DNA of 63,348 nucleotides from Stenotrophomonas maltophilia (GTDB lineage: Bacteria > Pseudomonadota > Gammaproteobacteria > Xanthomonadales > Xanthomonadaceae). Made by a program: the position numbers and the translations under genes. Shown here in pieces: positions 1 through 8,587 of this stretch (positions are counted from its first letter, which is position 1; each line of letters opens with the position of its first letter). The notes beneath the pieces were generated by a model. The model had not been told where the DNA came from and did not search any database. It saw only the letters and a program-made list of their open reading frames with translations. The DNA lies in NCBI RefSeq assembly GCF_002205165.1, contig NZ_NIVS01000031.1, forward strand, positions 1-63,348, in the 5' to 3' direction.

Positions 1-1149
1 CAGCAACCTCCACCCCCGGATCCGCCACCGGGACCGACCCCGCCGGATCCGGATCCGACACCGCCCGAGCCACCTCCGCTGCCGCCGCCGTCACCGGCGC
101 CACCAGAGCCGGACCCGTATGCACCCCAGCCGGTGCCCGTGCCGGAGTACCGCAGCGAGGTGTCGCTCTACAGCGCGTTGCCGGCCATGGGATTGCGTTA
201 CGGCTGGGCCACGCTCGGCAACCTGCACGAGCGAGTAGGGGAGCAGGAGCAGCTGCGCCAACGCGCCGACCTGCGCGGGGATGCGTATTTCAACGGCGCC
301 TGGGTGCGCGTGATCGGCGAGAACGGTGACGTGGAAGGCAGCCGACGCGGCATCTACGGTGGCAGCCCGCGCTACGACTACGACATTCTGGCCATCCAGG
401 CCGGCGCGGATGTTTATGCGGTGGAGCATGACGACGGAAAGCGCGACCACGCTGGCCTGTATCTGGGGCAGGGCAGGATGCGCAGCGATGTGACGCATTT
501 CGATGGCACGCTGGCCGGCCGCAACCAAGTCAAGGGCACTTCACTTGGCCTTTATTGGACTCGCTACTGGGACGAAGGCCAGTATCTGGATGCGGTCTGG
601 CAGGGAACGTGGGGCAAAGGCAAATCCAGGTCGAGCAACGGCATTCTGCTGGAGCGAGACAGTTTCGGCTGGGGGGCATCGCTGGAAGGAGGCTATCCGT
701 TCCAGATCGATGAGGAGGATGAGGATGAAATCCTCGAGCCACAGCTGCAGGTGATCTATCAGCGGATCGACCGGGACCACCACCGCGACCCCGCCGCGCT
801 GATCCGGTTCAGCAACATGGACTCGCTCGCTGCCCGCCTGGGCCTGCGGTGGGCCAACACCTGGACCCTGGAGCCCACGCATGACGGCATCCGGCGGTTA
901 TTCACCGGATGGCTGCGGCTCAATGGCTGGCATGAGTTCCGTGGCCAACCGGTGACCGAGTTCTCCTCGGCGGAGGGCTACGTGCCATTCGAAGCCAATC
1001 TGAAAGGCACGTGGTGGCAGCTCAACGCCGGGGCGAGCTGGCAGTTGGGCGCTTCGACCAGCCTCTACGCGAACATCGGCTACCAGCGCAGCTTCGACCG
1101 TGCGTTTGTTGCTTGGGACGGCAAGGTGGGCGTGCGTTGGAACTGGTAA
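1..1149 (+). CDS. Autotransporter beta-barrel protein, C-terminal part (cut by window edge)
   Basis: The reading frame is open from the first base, so the gene starts outside the window. The first ~45 residues are a Pro/Asp/Glu-rich linker (PPPDPP-type repeats), followed by about 330 residues of alternating amphipathic strands and an aromatic C-terminus (VGVRWNW). This is the usual form of an autotransporter translocator barrel in the outer membrane: signal, passenger, linker, barrel. The passenger domain is not visible, so its function cannot be inferred. The gene looks like host chromosome beside the nested transposons. Confidence 0.8.
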   Translation, partial: QQPPPPDPPPGPTPPDPDPTPPEPPPLPPPSPAPPEPDPYAPQPVPVPEYRSEVSLYSALPAMGLRYGWATLGNLHERVGEQEQLRQRADLRGDAYFNGAWVRVIGENGDVEGSRRGIYGGSPRYDYDILAIQAGADVYAVEHDDGKRDHAGLYLGQGRMRSDVTHFDGTLAGRNQVKGTSLGLYWTRYWDEGQYLDAVWQGTWGKGKSRSSNGILLERDSFGWGASLEGGYPFQIDEEDEDEILEPQLQVIYQRIDRDHHRDPAALIRFSNMDSLAARLGLRWANTWTLEPTHDGIRRLFTGWLRLNGWHEFRGQPVTEFSSAEGYVPFEANLKGTWWQLNAGASWQLGASTSLYANIGYQRSFDRAFVAWDGKVGVRWNW

Positions 1150-1510
1150 CGTTTTGGGGAGCAAAAGCCTCTGAATTCAATTAGGGGGACTATGTGGGAA
1201 CAAAAGGACATCAATTTAGAGCACGGCAAGCGATAGCTTGAGGAGGCCCGCGTGGTACCTAGCTGCGGCCGCCAGGGTCTTACATAATATACATTATGCG
1301 AAATGACGAAATGCGCCGTTTTGTTGTGCTTTTCAGGAGTAGCTGTCCGTGTGTCAGTTTTCCTGATTCTTGTCCTTTTGCTTAGGATCGTGCCCCTTCT
1401 TGATTTCATTGGGAATTTTGAGGCATTCAGGGACATCATCCTAAATAAGGAAGTGTCGGCTGTAGCTGCCTTCTACCCTGTTCGTAAGACGGTTGGCGTA
1501 CGGTTCCTCC
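1150..1510. other. Intergenic region with one inverted repeat; no supported gene
   Basis: This 361-bp stretch lies between the autotransporter stop and the antitoxin-like ORF. It holds an AT-rich inverted repeat at 1283-1298 (CATAAT, 4-bp loop, ATTATG) that may be an operator or promoter. A G-run at 1183-1187 could mark the outer transposon's end, but no partner repeat could be confirmed. The open frame at 1303-1545 has no family resemblance or ribosome site and is not called. Confidence 0.4.
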
Positions 1511-1840
1511 ATGGTCAGGTTCAATTTCAGCAGTTCCAAATCTGAGTCAGCTGTGGCCGAGAGCTACAACCAGTGGTTCCGAGCAAAAATTGAGCGCGCC
1601 ATTGCCGATGCGCGACCGGCGATTCATCACGGTCAGGTTGTGGCGCGCGTGCAAGCGACAATCGATGCAGCCAGCATGCGTCGGAAAGCCGCAGAAGATC
1701 GATTCATCTGTTCGGGGACCCTTCGGCGGTTACGCTCATGTCGACTTCGGGCTCTGGCGTCGTGGGCGCAACCTTGGGATCGCTTGCTTCGGTGTGTTCC
1801 GCTTGAAGGCTGCCTCCAGTTGCGCCGGAAGTTCTCGTAG
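1511..1840 (+). pseudogene. YacA/PaaA2-like antitoxin, probably truncated
   Basis: The first ~55 residues look like stability-determinant antitoxins of the YacA/PaaA2 type. The marks are a Y-x-x-W-F-R-A-K core (SYNQWFRAKIERAI), then D-A-R-P-A-I-x-H and an R-V-x-A-T-I-D-A helix. After residue ~58 the frame runs on as low-information sequence over the 3' end of tnpT on the other strand, and no RelE/ParE toxin follows. I infer a broken toxin-antitoxin passenger of the outer transposon. A TTG at 1493 is a possible alternative start; ATG 1511 fits the family length better. Confidence 0.45.
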
Positions 1841-2656
1841 ACTGCTGAGTTGCTTCTCAAGTCCCTCGCACCTGCCCCGGAGAACATCGGCAGCTTGACC
1901 GGCCGAGATGGCTGCAGATTGGGCTGCATGCAGCTCCTGGCGTAGCTGATCCTCGATTGCCCTCTGGGCTTTGGCCTGATTGTTGAGTTGAGCCTGGAGA
2001 TCTTTCGCCTCCTGCCGAGATCGATCCACGTCGCCGAGCGTTCGATTCTCGACAGATCTGACGTACTCGGTCCAGTCCTCTCGCTCAGATTTTGCCGTTT
2101 CCAGCGTTTCATGAAGCCGGGCATCAAGATTTTGTCTTGCTGCCTCAGCTCGATCGGCTCTCCGAAGCCCAAGATCCCGCTGCTCCGTTAGCTCTGAGAT
2201 CTGCAGGTGTAGCTGATCGACCAACCGCTCCAGTTCGGCCGCTTGCGTACTAGCTATGCGTTCGCCGGCGATAGCCGAGGCGCGCTCTGAGCGCATTTGA
2301 CTCAGTTCGTCAGCCACGAGCCGTGACCTGGCATCCAGCGCTTCACGCTGGGTAGCCAGTGACCGCTCAGTCTCTGCGAACTCTCGAAGGGCCGCCTCCC
2401 TAGCGTGCGTCAGCGCCAGCTCCCACCATTGCCCGGCTAGTTCCGCCAACACCGCCGGGGCGTCTTCAAAGTCCGGACGTCGTGGCTGCAGGCGCGTGCC
2501 GAGTCGAATCCACCAAGTCTCCAGCCAGCGAGTGACCGTGTTCGGAGAGCCGGTCCCCAGGTGAGCACGGATTCGCTCAACGGTTGGGCGCTCACCCTTG
2601 GCCACCAGTTCGTCGGCGGCGGTGTGGACGTCAGATTCGGTGATGCCGCGGGCCAT
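1736..2656 (-). CDS. tnpT: TnpT-like KfrA-domain coiled-coil helper of transposon resolution
   Basis: This 306-residue protein starts at ATG 2656 behind an AGGAGA ribosome site; the frame continues upstream without support. Residues 1-55 form a KfrA-type DNA-binding domain (ITESDVHTAADELVAKG, then GTGSPNTVTRWL). The rest is a long coiled coil rich in Glu, Gln, Arg and Ala. Tn4651-type elements carry a TnpT of this kind, divergent from tnpS, that helps TnpS resolve cointegrates at the site between them. The same arrangement is seen here: tnpS begins 103 bp away on the other strand. Confidence 0.75.
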   Translation of the reverse strand: MARGITESDVHTAADELVAKGERPTVERIRAHLGTGSPNTVTRWLETWWIRLGTRLQPRRPDFEDAPAVLAELAGQWWELALTHAREAALREFAETERSLATQREALDARSRLVADELSQMRSERASAIAGERIASTQAAELERLVDQLHLQISELTEQRDLGLRRADRAEAARQNLDARLHETLETAKSEREDWTEYVRSVENRTLGDVDRSRQEAKDLQAQLNNQAKAQRAIEDQLRQELHAAQSAAISAGQAADVLRGRCEGLEKQLSSLRELPAQLEAAFKRNTPKQAIPRLRPRRQSPKST

Positions 2657-2759
2657 GCTAAGTCTCCTGTACTGGCGCCCTACTCTGCTGGTAACGTACT
2701 GGCGATAAGTGATGATTATCGCGGGTATAGTCGTATGTCTGTAGCGTACATTACATAGT
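2657..2759. promoter_or_regulatory. Resolution (rst/res) region between tnpT and tnpS
   Basis: The divergent intergenic space holds a perfect inverted repeat at 2702-2722: GCGATAA, 7-bp spacer GTGATGA, TTATCGC. That is the expected geometry of a tyrosine-recombinase core site. A 9-bp direct repeat GTACTGGCG occurs at 2669-2677 and 2696-2704 and may bind the helper protein. An ATTACAT motif lies just before the tnpS start. The position matches the rst site known for Tn4651. The function is inferred from layout and symmetry. Confidence 0.7.
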
Positions 2760-3686
2760 ATGAAAGATATTTCTACAATTGCCATGTCCGCCGCGACGGC
2801 CACCAGCTTGGCGCTGCCCGAACAATTGGCCGAGCAGGCTGCCGATGCGGTCCGCGAGTTGCTGGCCGAAGCCGCGGCCGAGAACACCACCCGCAGCTAC
2901 AGCAGCGCTCTGCGTTACTGGGCCGGCTGGCATGCGGCGCGCTACGGCATCGAACTGGCCTTGCCGGTGCCCGACGCCACGGTGCTGCAGTTCGTGGTCG
3001 ACCATGTGCAGCGCCGGTCGGCTGACGGCGAATTGGCCTGGGAGCTTCCACCAGCCGTCGACCAGGCCTTGGTGGCCGCTGGCCTCAAAGCCAAGGTCGG
3101 CCCGTGGACCTTGGCCACGGTGCGCCATCGCGTTGCCGTGCTGTCCACTGCGCACCGGCTCAAGCACGTGGCCAATCCCTGCGAGCAGCCTGCAATTCGC
3201 ACCGTGCTCAGCCGCGCGGCGCGGGCCGCGGTTAAACGCGGCGAGCGCCCACGCAAGAAGACTGCGATCACCCTGGCCGAGCTGGAGGCCATGTTGGCCA
3301 TTTGCGACGACAGCCTAGAAGGAATTCGGGATCGCGCCCTACTCTGCTTCGGGTTCGCTAGTGGCGGCCGCCGGCGCAGCGAGATCGCCGCTGCCGACCT
3401 GCGCGACCTGCGCCGGATTGGCGAGGCGGGCTATATCTACCGGCTGGAGCACAGTAAGACCCAGCAGGCCGGGGTTACGGCCACCTCGACCCCGGACAAG
3501 CCGGTGCTCGATCGGGCCGCCCTCGCCCTGCAGGACTGGCTGGACGCAGCCGGGATCACCGAAGGGGCGATCTTCCGGCGGCTCTGGAAACAGCGGGTCG
3601 GCCCTGCTTTGTCCCCGGCGGCTGTGGGTGAGATTGTCCAGCGGCGGGCTCGCTTGGCCGGACTGGAGGGCGATTTTGGCGGGCAT
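2760..3686 (+). pseudogene. tnpS: TnpS tyrosine recombinase, 5' part (interrupted)
   Basis: The first 309 codons encode the N-terminal SAM-like domain (NTTRSYSSALRYW near residue 43) and most of the catalytic domain of a Tn4651-type cointegrate resolvase, including the first catalytic Arg (ASGGRRRSE). The gene is cut after GDFGGH by the inner transposon. The open frame reads on to 3740 with 18 foreign residues. The missing 53 codons (HSLR partner, EHRS, tyrosine region) are at 62915-63073. As it stands the protein lacks the nucleophilic Tyr and should be inactive. Confidence 0.9.
3682..3686. repeat. Left 5-bp target-site duplication (GGCAT)
   Basis: GGCAT directly precedes the left terminal repeat and is repeated directly after the right one (62910-62914). 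Five bases is the standard duplication for Tn3-family transposition. Collapsing the two copies restores the reading frame of tnpS, which supports the call independently. Confidence 0.95.
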
Positions 3687-3724
3687 GAGGGTCGGCAGGG
3701 AATCGTTACGTACAGGGCCAAAAG
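3687..3724. repeat. Left terminal inverted repeat (IRL)
   Basis: The repeat begins GAGGGTCGGCAGGGA and matches the reverse complement of 62872-62909 at 29 of 38 positions. The outermost 15 are identical, and GGGCC is shared at repeat positions 29-33. It lies 60 bp downstream of the tnpA stop, the usual Tn3-family layout. Confidence 0.93.
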
Positions 3725-3783
3725 CTGCCTAAGCAATTGAAACGAAATGATAATTGCCTTATCCCGATAGCGGATCTCCCCGT

Positions 3784-6777
3784 CTATGGGGCCTGTTCAA
3801 GGACTTTCGCTGTATAGCTCAGCGGCGCCACTTCCCTATCAAGGTCGAGATGGTAGTCGCCGAAGCGATTGATGTGGCTGGTCCGATACGGCGACAGGCC
3901 GGCCAGGATCTCGGGGGTCAGTTCAATCCCCTCCTTCCGCATCTCAGCCAAGGTCCGGCTCATGCCTTCTACGTTGTGGAGGATGATCATGTTGGCGACC
4001 AGCTGGCTGTACTTGATGATCTTGCGCTGCTCGTGTTGGACGTTCTCAGCAATGATCCCCTGGCTGCCAAAGAACACCCATTTTACGAAGCCGTTGTACT
4101 CCTCGCTCTTGTTGGTCGCAGCATGGATCGTTTTCCGAATCTCGTTGTCGTCGATGTAGCGCAGCAAGAACAGCGTTCGGACGGCCTTGCCAACTTCCCG
4201 GAAGGCGAAGTACAGCTTGTTCTTCCGGCTGTAGGTGCCCAGCCGGCGCAGGATCGAGGACGCGGTGATCTTCCCCAATCGGATTGAGATCACCACCCGC
4301 AGCATGTCGTGGAGATGGGTCGCGATCAGTTGCCAGTCGATGCTGTCTCCGAACAGTGCCTGGATGTTCTTATAGGTCCTACCAGGTTCGGGCCGGAAGA
4401 ATGTCAGATCCTTGATGTTTCGTATCCTGGGCATCAGCTGGATGCCCAGCATGTGGGCCAAACCGAAGACCGGATAGCTTTGGGCCTGCGTGTCGCCATG
4501 GACGATCTCGGGCTGGATGTCGGACGTGTTGGCCAGCAGGCCATCGAGGATGTAGATGCCCTCGTGCACGCCACAGGGAATGAAGTGGCTGAACAGCGCC
4601 ACGTATTTGTCGGACACATGGTAGTAGCCGATGCCGCCGTAGCCGCCGTAGCGGATGTGGTACTCCGACAGCAGGTTGTCCTCGTACACGCTCCACTTGG
4701 TGCCATCTGCTGACGCGCTCTTGCCGCTGCCCCAATAGCCCGGCAGGTCAAATTTGTTGTAGGTATTGATGACCTCCACGATGGCCTTCTCAAGGACATC
4801 TTCGGTCACGTATTTGAGGTTGAGCCAAGCGACCTGGCGACGGCTGAAGCCCTTGATCGACCGCGCCGTCTGCGTCGGACCCAAGTTGCAGCCATAGCAA
4901 AACAGCGTGGTGATCACCCGTCGAGGGAGATCTTCAACCTGGCTCTCGGTGCCGGCGATCGGACGGAAGAATCGGTGCAGATCCAGCCATTGGCTGGCGT
5001 CGATCAGGACATCGACGATGCTGGACTCCGGGAGCCGTTCGGCGATGAGGCGGTCCACGGTGGCAATGGCGCTTGAGACCTCGGCGCGTTGCCCCTTCCG
5101 CAGTACCAGGCGTCCTTCCAGAATGTCCGCATGAACATTCTCGGGGAAACGCTCGTCAACTTCGTCGGCCAAGTCGGTCAGTTGTGCGCGCAACCCGGCC
5201 ACGAAAGTCGCAGCGTCGGTGGGCAAGCCTGACACCTGGCCATAGGCTTCCAGTTCCTGGGCCAAGGTGGCTTCATCGACCAGCTGCTCGCGGTAGTCGT
5301 CAAATCGTTCGCTGCTCGGGATGAAGAGATCTCCCGACTTCAGTTCGTCCTTGACCTGCACCAGCACGGCCAGCTCGAAGTACTTACGGTGCATCCAGCC
5401 GGCGCCTGCCGCGCTGGCCCGCTTGCCAAACACGTGCTGACGCCAGAGCTTGGACATCCAATCGAAGTCCTTTTCCGGGTCCAGGCCGAGGGATGCGACC
5501 TCGATCAGCTCACGGCGTTGGTTGCGCAGCGACAGCACCGCTGCAATCAACGGCTCCATGCCGGCATCGTGGCTGGTTGCCCGCAAGTTCATCAGCTCCA
5601 GCCCATTGAACAGCAGCGGCCTGACCGCGCCGTAGGGTTGCAGCATGAAAGGCAGATAGTTCTTTCCTGCGTATGCCATATGTTCTTCGCATTCGGCCAA
5701 CAAGGTCGACACTTCCGCTTCCAGACTGTTATCGATGGCATCCACGCGCTGACTATCGCTGCCGTCGAGCTGATAGGCCTGCAGGATTTCCTTGAGCTGG
5801 CCGATCAGGAAGTCGGCCCGCTTGGCATGTTCGAGCTGGTAGGCCAGCAGCTTTTGCTGGGCCGTGTTCTCCAGCCCGCGCACCTGCTTGATGAACAGCT
5901 CGGCTGCGTCATCCAGCGTCTTGGCATGCTGGGCGCGAATGAAGATGGTGGCCAACGCATAGCGCTTGTCCGGAGCCAGTTCGGCTAACTCGCTGGCGTC
6001 ATAGGCGCGAGCCATTGCACGGAATTGCTTGAGCTTGGGCACCGGCACATCGATGGGAGGCAGCTGCTCGGCCAACTGCTGCAGCATGCGGATGTGCTGC
6101 AGATAGAACCGGACCTCCTTGTTGGTCGGTCGGCCAGGCTCGCGCTTGAGCGATTGCCAGCCAGTAAATCTGGAGCCTTCCGGTGCGCGCAGCAATTCGT
6201 CAATGAGCGTGCGCGTGGCAGGCGTCAGCGCGTGACTGATGCTGCGGTAGTAGCCCAGATTGACCCGCTCACGTGCGCCGATGGCGGCCAGCTCCAGGGT
6301 GCGGAAGCCTGGCAGTTCGTAGCGGTGGTGCACCAGCTCTTCGAGCAGGACGTTCACGATGTCCGGGATGGTGTGCTTGGTCTGGGCTGCTCCGGTGGCC
6401 ACCGTGTCCAGCCAGGCCAAGCCTGATTTGTCCAGGGGATGTACCCCGATGAACTGCCGAAGCTGCGGCATATGGCGGCGCTGGCTACCGGAAGCGTCGT
6501 AACGTTCGAGCTGGTCGGTGTCCAATACGCGCCCGAGTCGGGCGGCCTTGGCGATGTGCTTCCGGATCCGCTCGGGCACTTCGGCTAACACCGTGAAGTA
6601 ACCCAGGCGCTGGAAGAGCTTGAGATGAATCAGTACCGCCAGCTGCGGTCCCGGCTGGGTGGTCAGCTGCTTGGCGAATGCAATCTCAGCGGCGGTGGGG
6701 GTATAGATCTCCTCCAGTTCCTTGGCGGTGGGATCAGGCTTCAGTCGCGGGTAGGCGGTCTCGTGAAGGGTAGCCAT
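3784..6777 (-). CDS. tnpA: Tn3-family transposase TnpA
   Basis: This 997-residue DDE transposase has the normal length of the family (about 950-1010). It binds the 38-bp ends and drives replicative transposition with 5-bp duplications. The catalytic acids are visible: D691 in SADGTKWS, D762 in VHGDTQAQS, and E892 or E893 in NKSEEYN. The C-terminus is complete. The gene follows the tyrosine recombinase by 23 bp on the same strand and ends close to IRL. No frameshift is seen, so it should be active. Confidence 0.95.
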   Translation of the reverse strand: MATLHETAYPRLKPDPTAKELEEIYTPTAAEIAFAKQLTTQPGPQLAVLIHLKLFQRLGYFTVLAEVPERIRKHIAKAARLGRVLDTDQLERYDASGSQRRHMPQLRQFIGVHPLDKSGLAWLDTVATGAAQTKHTIPDIVNVLLEELVHHRYELPGFRTLELAAIGARERVNLGYYRSISHALTPATRTLIDELLRAPEGSRFTGWQSLKREPGRPTNKEVRFYLQHIRMLQQLAEQLPPIDVPVPKLKQFRAMARAYDASELAELAPDKRYALATIFIRAQHAKTLDDAAELFIKQVRGLENTAQQKLLAYQLEHAKRADFLIGQLKEILQAYQLDGSDSQRVDAIDNSLEAEVSTLLAECEEHMAYAGKNYLPFMLQPYGAVRPLLFNGLELMNLRATSHDAGMEPLIAAVLSLRNQRRELIEVASLGLDPEKDFDWMSKLWRQHVFGKRASAAGAGWMHRKYFELAVLVQVKDELKSGDLFIPSSERFDDYREQLVDEATLAQELEAYGQVSGLPTDAATFVAGLRAQLTDLADEVDERFPENVHADILEGRLVLRKGQRAEVSSAIATVDRLIAERLPESSIVDVLIDASQWLDLHRFFRPIAGTESQVEDLPRRVITTLFCYGCNLGPTQTARSIKGFSRRQVAWLNLKYVTEDVLEKAIVEVINTYNKFDLPGYWGSGKSASADGTKWSVYEDNLLSEYHIRYGGYGGIGYYHVSDKYVALFSHFIPCGVHEGIYILDGLLANTSDIQPEIVHGDTQAQSYPVFGLAHMLGIQLMPRIRNIKDLTFFRPEPGRTYKNIQALFGDSIDWQLIATHLHDMLRVVISIRLGKITASSILRRLGTYSRKNKLYFAFREVGKAVRTLFLLRYIDDNEIRKTIHAATNKSEEYNGFVKWVFFGSQGIIAENVQHEQRKIIKYSQLVANMIILHNVEGMSRTLAEMRKEGIELTPEILAGLSPYRTSHINRFGDYHLDLDREVAPLSYTAKVLEQAP

Positions 6778-6800
6778 TGGATCCGGAGGTTATGAGGGGA

Positions 6801-8072
6801 TCAATCCCAGTGCCGGCCGTCGTCTGTATTGAGAGACGCTTCCAGGAAACACTGGTGCGTATCGGCCATGCGGTGCATGTCATCGAGCAACGTGGCCAGG
6901 ATTTCATCCAGATCCCGGTCGGGATCGGTGGGAACAGTCAACTGGTACTCGCTGCTGGCAGTGTTCAGGCGCACAGCCTGGAACGGGGCCAAGCAGATCT
7001 CTTCGATCCGGCCTCGGGCCTTGGCCGCGCCGCGGCCCGTGCGGGCAAACGGGGTCAGCACCATGCGCAGGCGCAGCTGCAAGGCCGGTTTGCCCTCGGG
7101 CGCCGGCAGTGCCATCGCCGGTACCGGCGCGGTTGGACTGGGCAGGCTTGCTTCAATGCGGTCACGGGCAAAGGGGTCACGCCCGTCGAGATAGCGCATG
7201 GCCGACTGCACATCGCGCCAGCCCACGTACTCCATCAGCGCCTTCATGTCCCAGCCTTGGTCGTTGGCCCAGCTGGCAAAGCCGCGGCGCAACGAATGGC
7301 TGCTGTGGAGCCCCGCATCGGCAAAGCCGGCACTGGTCAGCAACTCGCGTAGCAGGCGCACCAAGCTGTTGGGATGCAGGCCCTCGGCGCTCACCTGGCC
7401 CCATTGGTTAACCGCCCGAAACACCGGCCCTTCGTGCAGGTCGGCCGCCTGCAGCCACACCTGGGTCGCCTCCACCGGGCACAACCGCGACAACGCCGGC
7501 ACCTTGTAGGTGACGCCGGCGGCCTGGCGGTCGCCCTTGCTGCGCGGCAGGAAACAGGTCATCCCCTGTCCCGGCACCAGCGTGAGATGGGCCACGTCCA
7601 GACGCAGCAGTTCATCGCCACGGAAGCCCCGCCAGAATCCGAGCAGCACCAACGCTCGGTCGCGTTGATGGCGCAGCGCCGCCGCTCCGTCGCCCCGGGC
7701 ATGCGCCGCCGCGATCGCGGCAGCCAACCAGTCATCGAGCTCGACCAGCCGCCGAATCTGCAGCGGCGCGGCTTGCTTGACCTGGCCCGGGTGCAGGGTC
7801 TGGATGCCTTTGAGCACCTTGCGCACCAGCGGCGACCGGGTCGGGTCGACAAAGCCGTGGTCGCGGTGCCAAGAGGCAATGGCGGCCAGCCGGTGGCGAA
7901 GCGTGCTGGCGGCTAGGGTCTGCGCATACGCGGCCAGGTACCGCGCCACGCTGTCCGGTGTCGCTGGGAGGTGGCCTTGCCATTCAACCTCGAAGTGCCG
8001 CAGCGCCGACGCATAGCTGCGCACCGTGTTCTGGCGCGTGGCTGCATCGAGGTAGCGGTCCAGTTCGGTCAC
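6801..8072 (-). CDS. Tyrosine site-specific recombinase (cointegrate resolvase of the inner transposon)
   Basis: The protein has 423 residues if it starts at GTG 8072, whose GTGA overlaps the stop of the upstream MerR gene; an in-frame ATG lies 18 codons further up inside that gene. Catalytic residues are R151 (GFRGDE), H259 and R262 (HSLR), W285 and Y294 (AMRYLDG). The N-terminal segment NTVRSYASALR resembles NTTRSYSSALR of the outer TnpS. A C-terminal extension of about 110 residues has no family I know. The likely role is resolving TnpA cointegrates at a core site; a good candidate lies at 26363-26387. Confidence 0.85.
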   Translation of the reverse strand: MTELDRYLDAATRQNTVRSYASALRHFEVEWQGHLPATPDSVARYLAAYAQTLAASTLRHRLAAIASWHRDHGFVDPTRSPLVRKVLKGIQTLHPGQVKQAAPLQIRRLVELDDWLAAAIAAAHARGDGAAALRHQRDRALVLLGFWRGFRGDELLRLDVAHLTLVPGQGMTCFLPRSKGDRQAAGVTYKVPALSRLCPVEATQVWLQAADLHEGPVFRAVNQWGQVSAEGLHPNSLVRLLRELLTSAGFADAGLHSSHSLRRGFASWANDQGWDMKALMEYVGWRDVQSAMRYLDGRDPFARDRIEASLPSPTAPVPAMALPAPEGKPALQLRLRMVLTPFARTGRGAAKARGRIEEICLAPFQAVRLNTASSEYQLTVPTDPDRDLDEILATLLDDMHRMADTHQCFLEASLNTDDGRHWD

Positions 8073-8482
8073 TGGCGCGTGGCCTCCACAGCGACCGGCT
8101 GCCGCAGGGTCGACAGGATGGTGCATTCAGCCCGCTGCCCACCGTGGCAACTGGCAATCACCCGTTCCAACTCGGTGGCCATGCGCTCCAGGTCGGCCAT
8201 GCGCGCCCGCACGTCGGTCAGATGGCTGCGTGCCAGCCGGTCCACGTCCCCGCACGAAAGCTCCTCATCGCCGGCCAGCTGCAGCAGGCTGCGGACCTCC
8301 TCCAGGCTGAAGCCTAGGTCCCGGCCGCGCGCAATGAAGCGCAGCCGCTCGATGTCGGCCGGGCCATAGACCCGGTAGCCATTGCCCGAGCGCCCCGGGC
8401 GCGGCAACAGGCCGATCCGCTCGTAATAGCGGATCGTCTCCAGGTGGCATCCACTGGCGTCGGCAGCCTCACTGATTTTCAT
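8069..8482 (-). CDS. cadR: MerR-family metal regulator, CadR/PbrR type
   Basis: This 137-residue regulator has an N-terminal winged HTH (MKISEAADASG, TIRYYERIGLLPRP), a dimerisation helix, and a metal site of Cys in LSCGDV plus CHGG-x3-C near the C-terminus. These are the Cys positions of Cd/Pb/Zn-sensing CadR and PbrR. It is divergent from a CDF exporter, with a 19-bp-spacer promoter between them. Its stop overlaps the recombinase start (GTGA), so regulator, recombinase and transposase look co-transcribed. ATG 8482 is chosen because the HTH begins there. Confidence 0.85.
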   Translation of the reverse strand: MKISEAADASGCHLETIRYYERIGLLPRPGRSGNGYRVYGPADIERLRFIARGRDLGFSLEEVRSLLQLAGDEELSCGDVDRLARSHLTDVRARMADLERMATELERVIASCHGGQRAECTILSTLRQPVAVEATRQ

Positions 8483-8493
8483 TCGTAGTACGC

Positions 8494-8524
8494 TTGACTC
8501 CGTAGTAGCTACGGACTTTACACT
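8494..8524 (+). promoter_or_regulatory. MerR-type promoter/operator of the CDF exporter
   Basis: A -35 box TTGACT (8494-8499) and a -10-like box TACACT (8519-8524) are separated by 19 bp. Between them is a dyad CCGTAG-TAG-CTACGG. The over-long spacer with a central dyad is the hallmark of MerR-family activation by DNA untwisting. It lies between cadR and the exporter. Confidence 0.8.
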
Positions 8525-8587
8525 CACCTGCTGTGTCATGCCAGCGACCCGCCCGGGCCCGGCTTCCCTGCGACTGGAGATGTTCCG

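Noticed and set aside
1183..1230. G-run start that could be the outer transposon's terminal repeat
   Set aside because: No matching inverted copy or target duplication was found in the window, so the end cannot be placed.
1303..1545. Open frame of 80 codons with hydrophobic start
   Set aside because: No ribosome site or family resemblance, and it overlaps the better-supported antitoxin-like frame.
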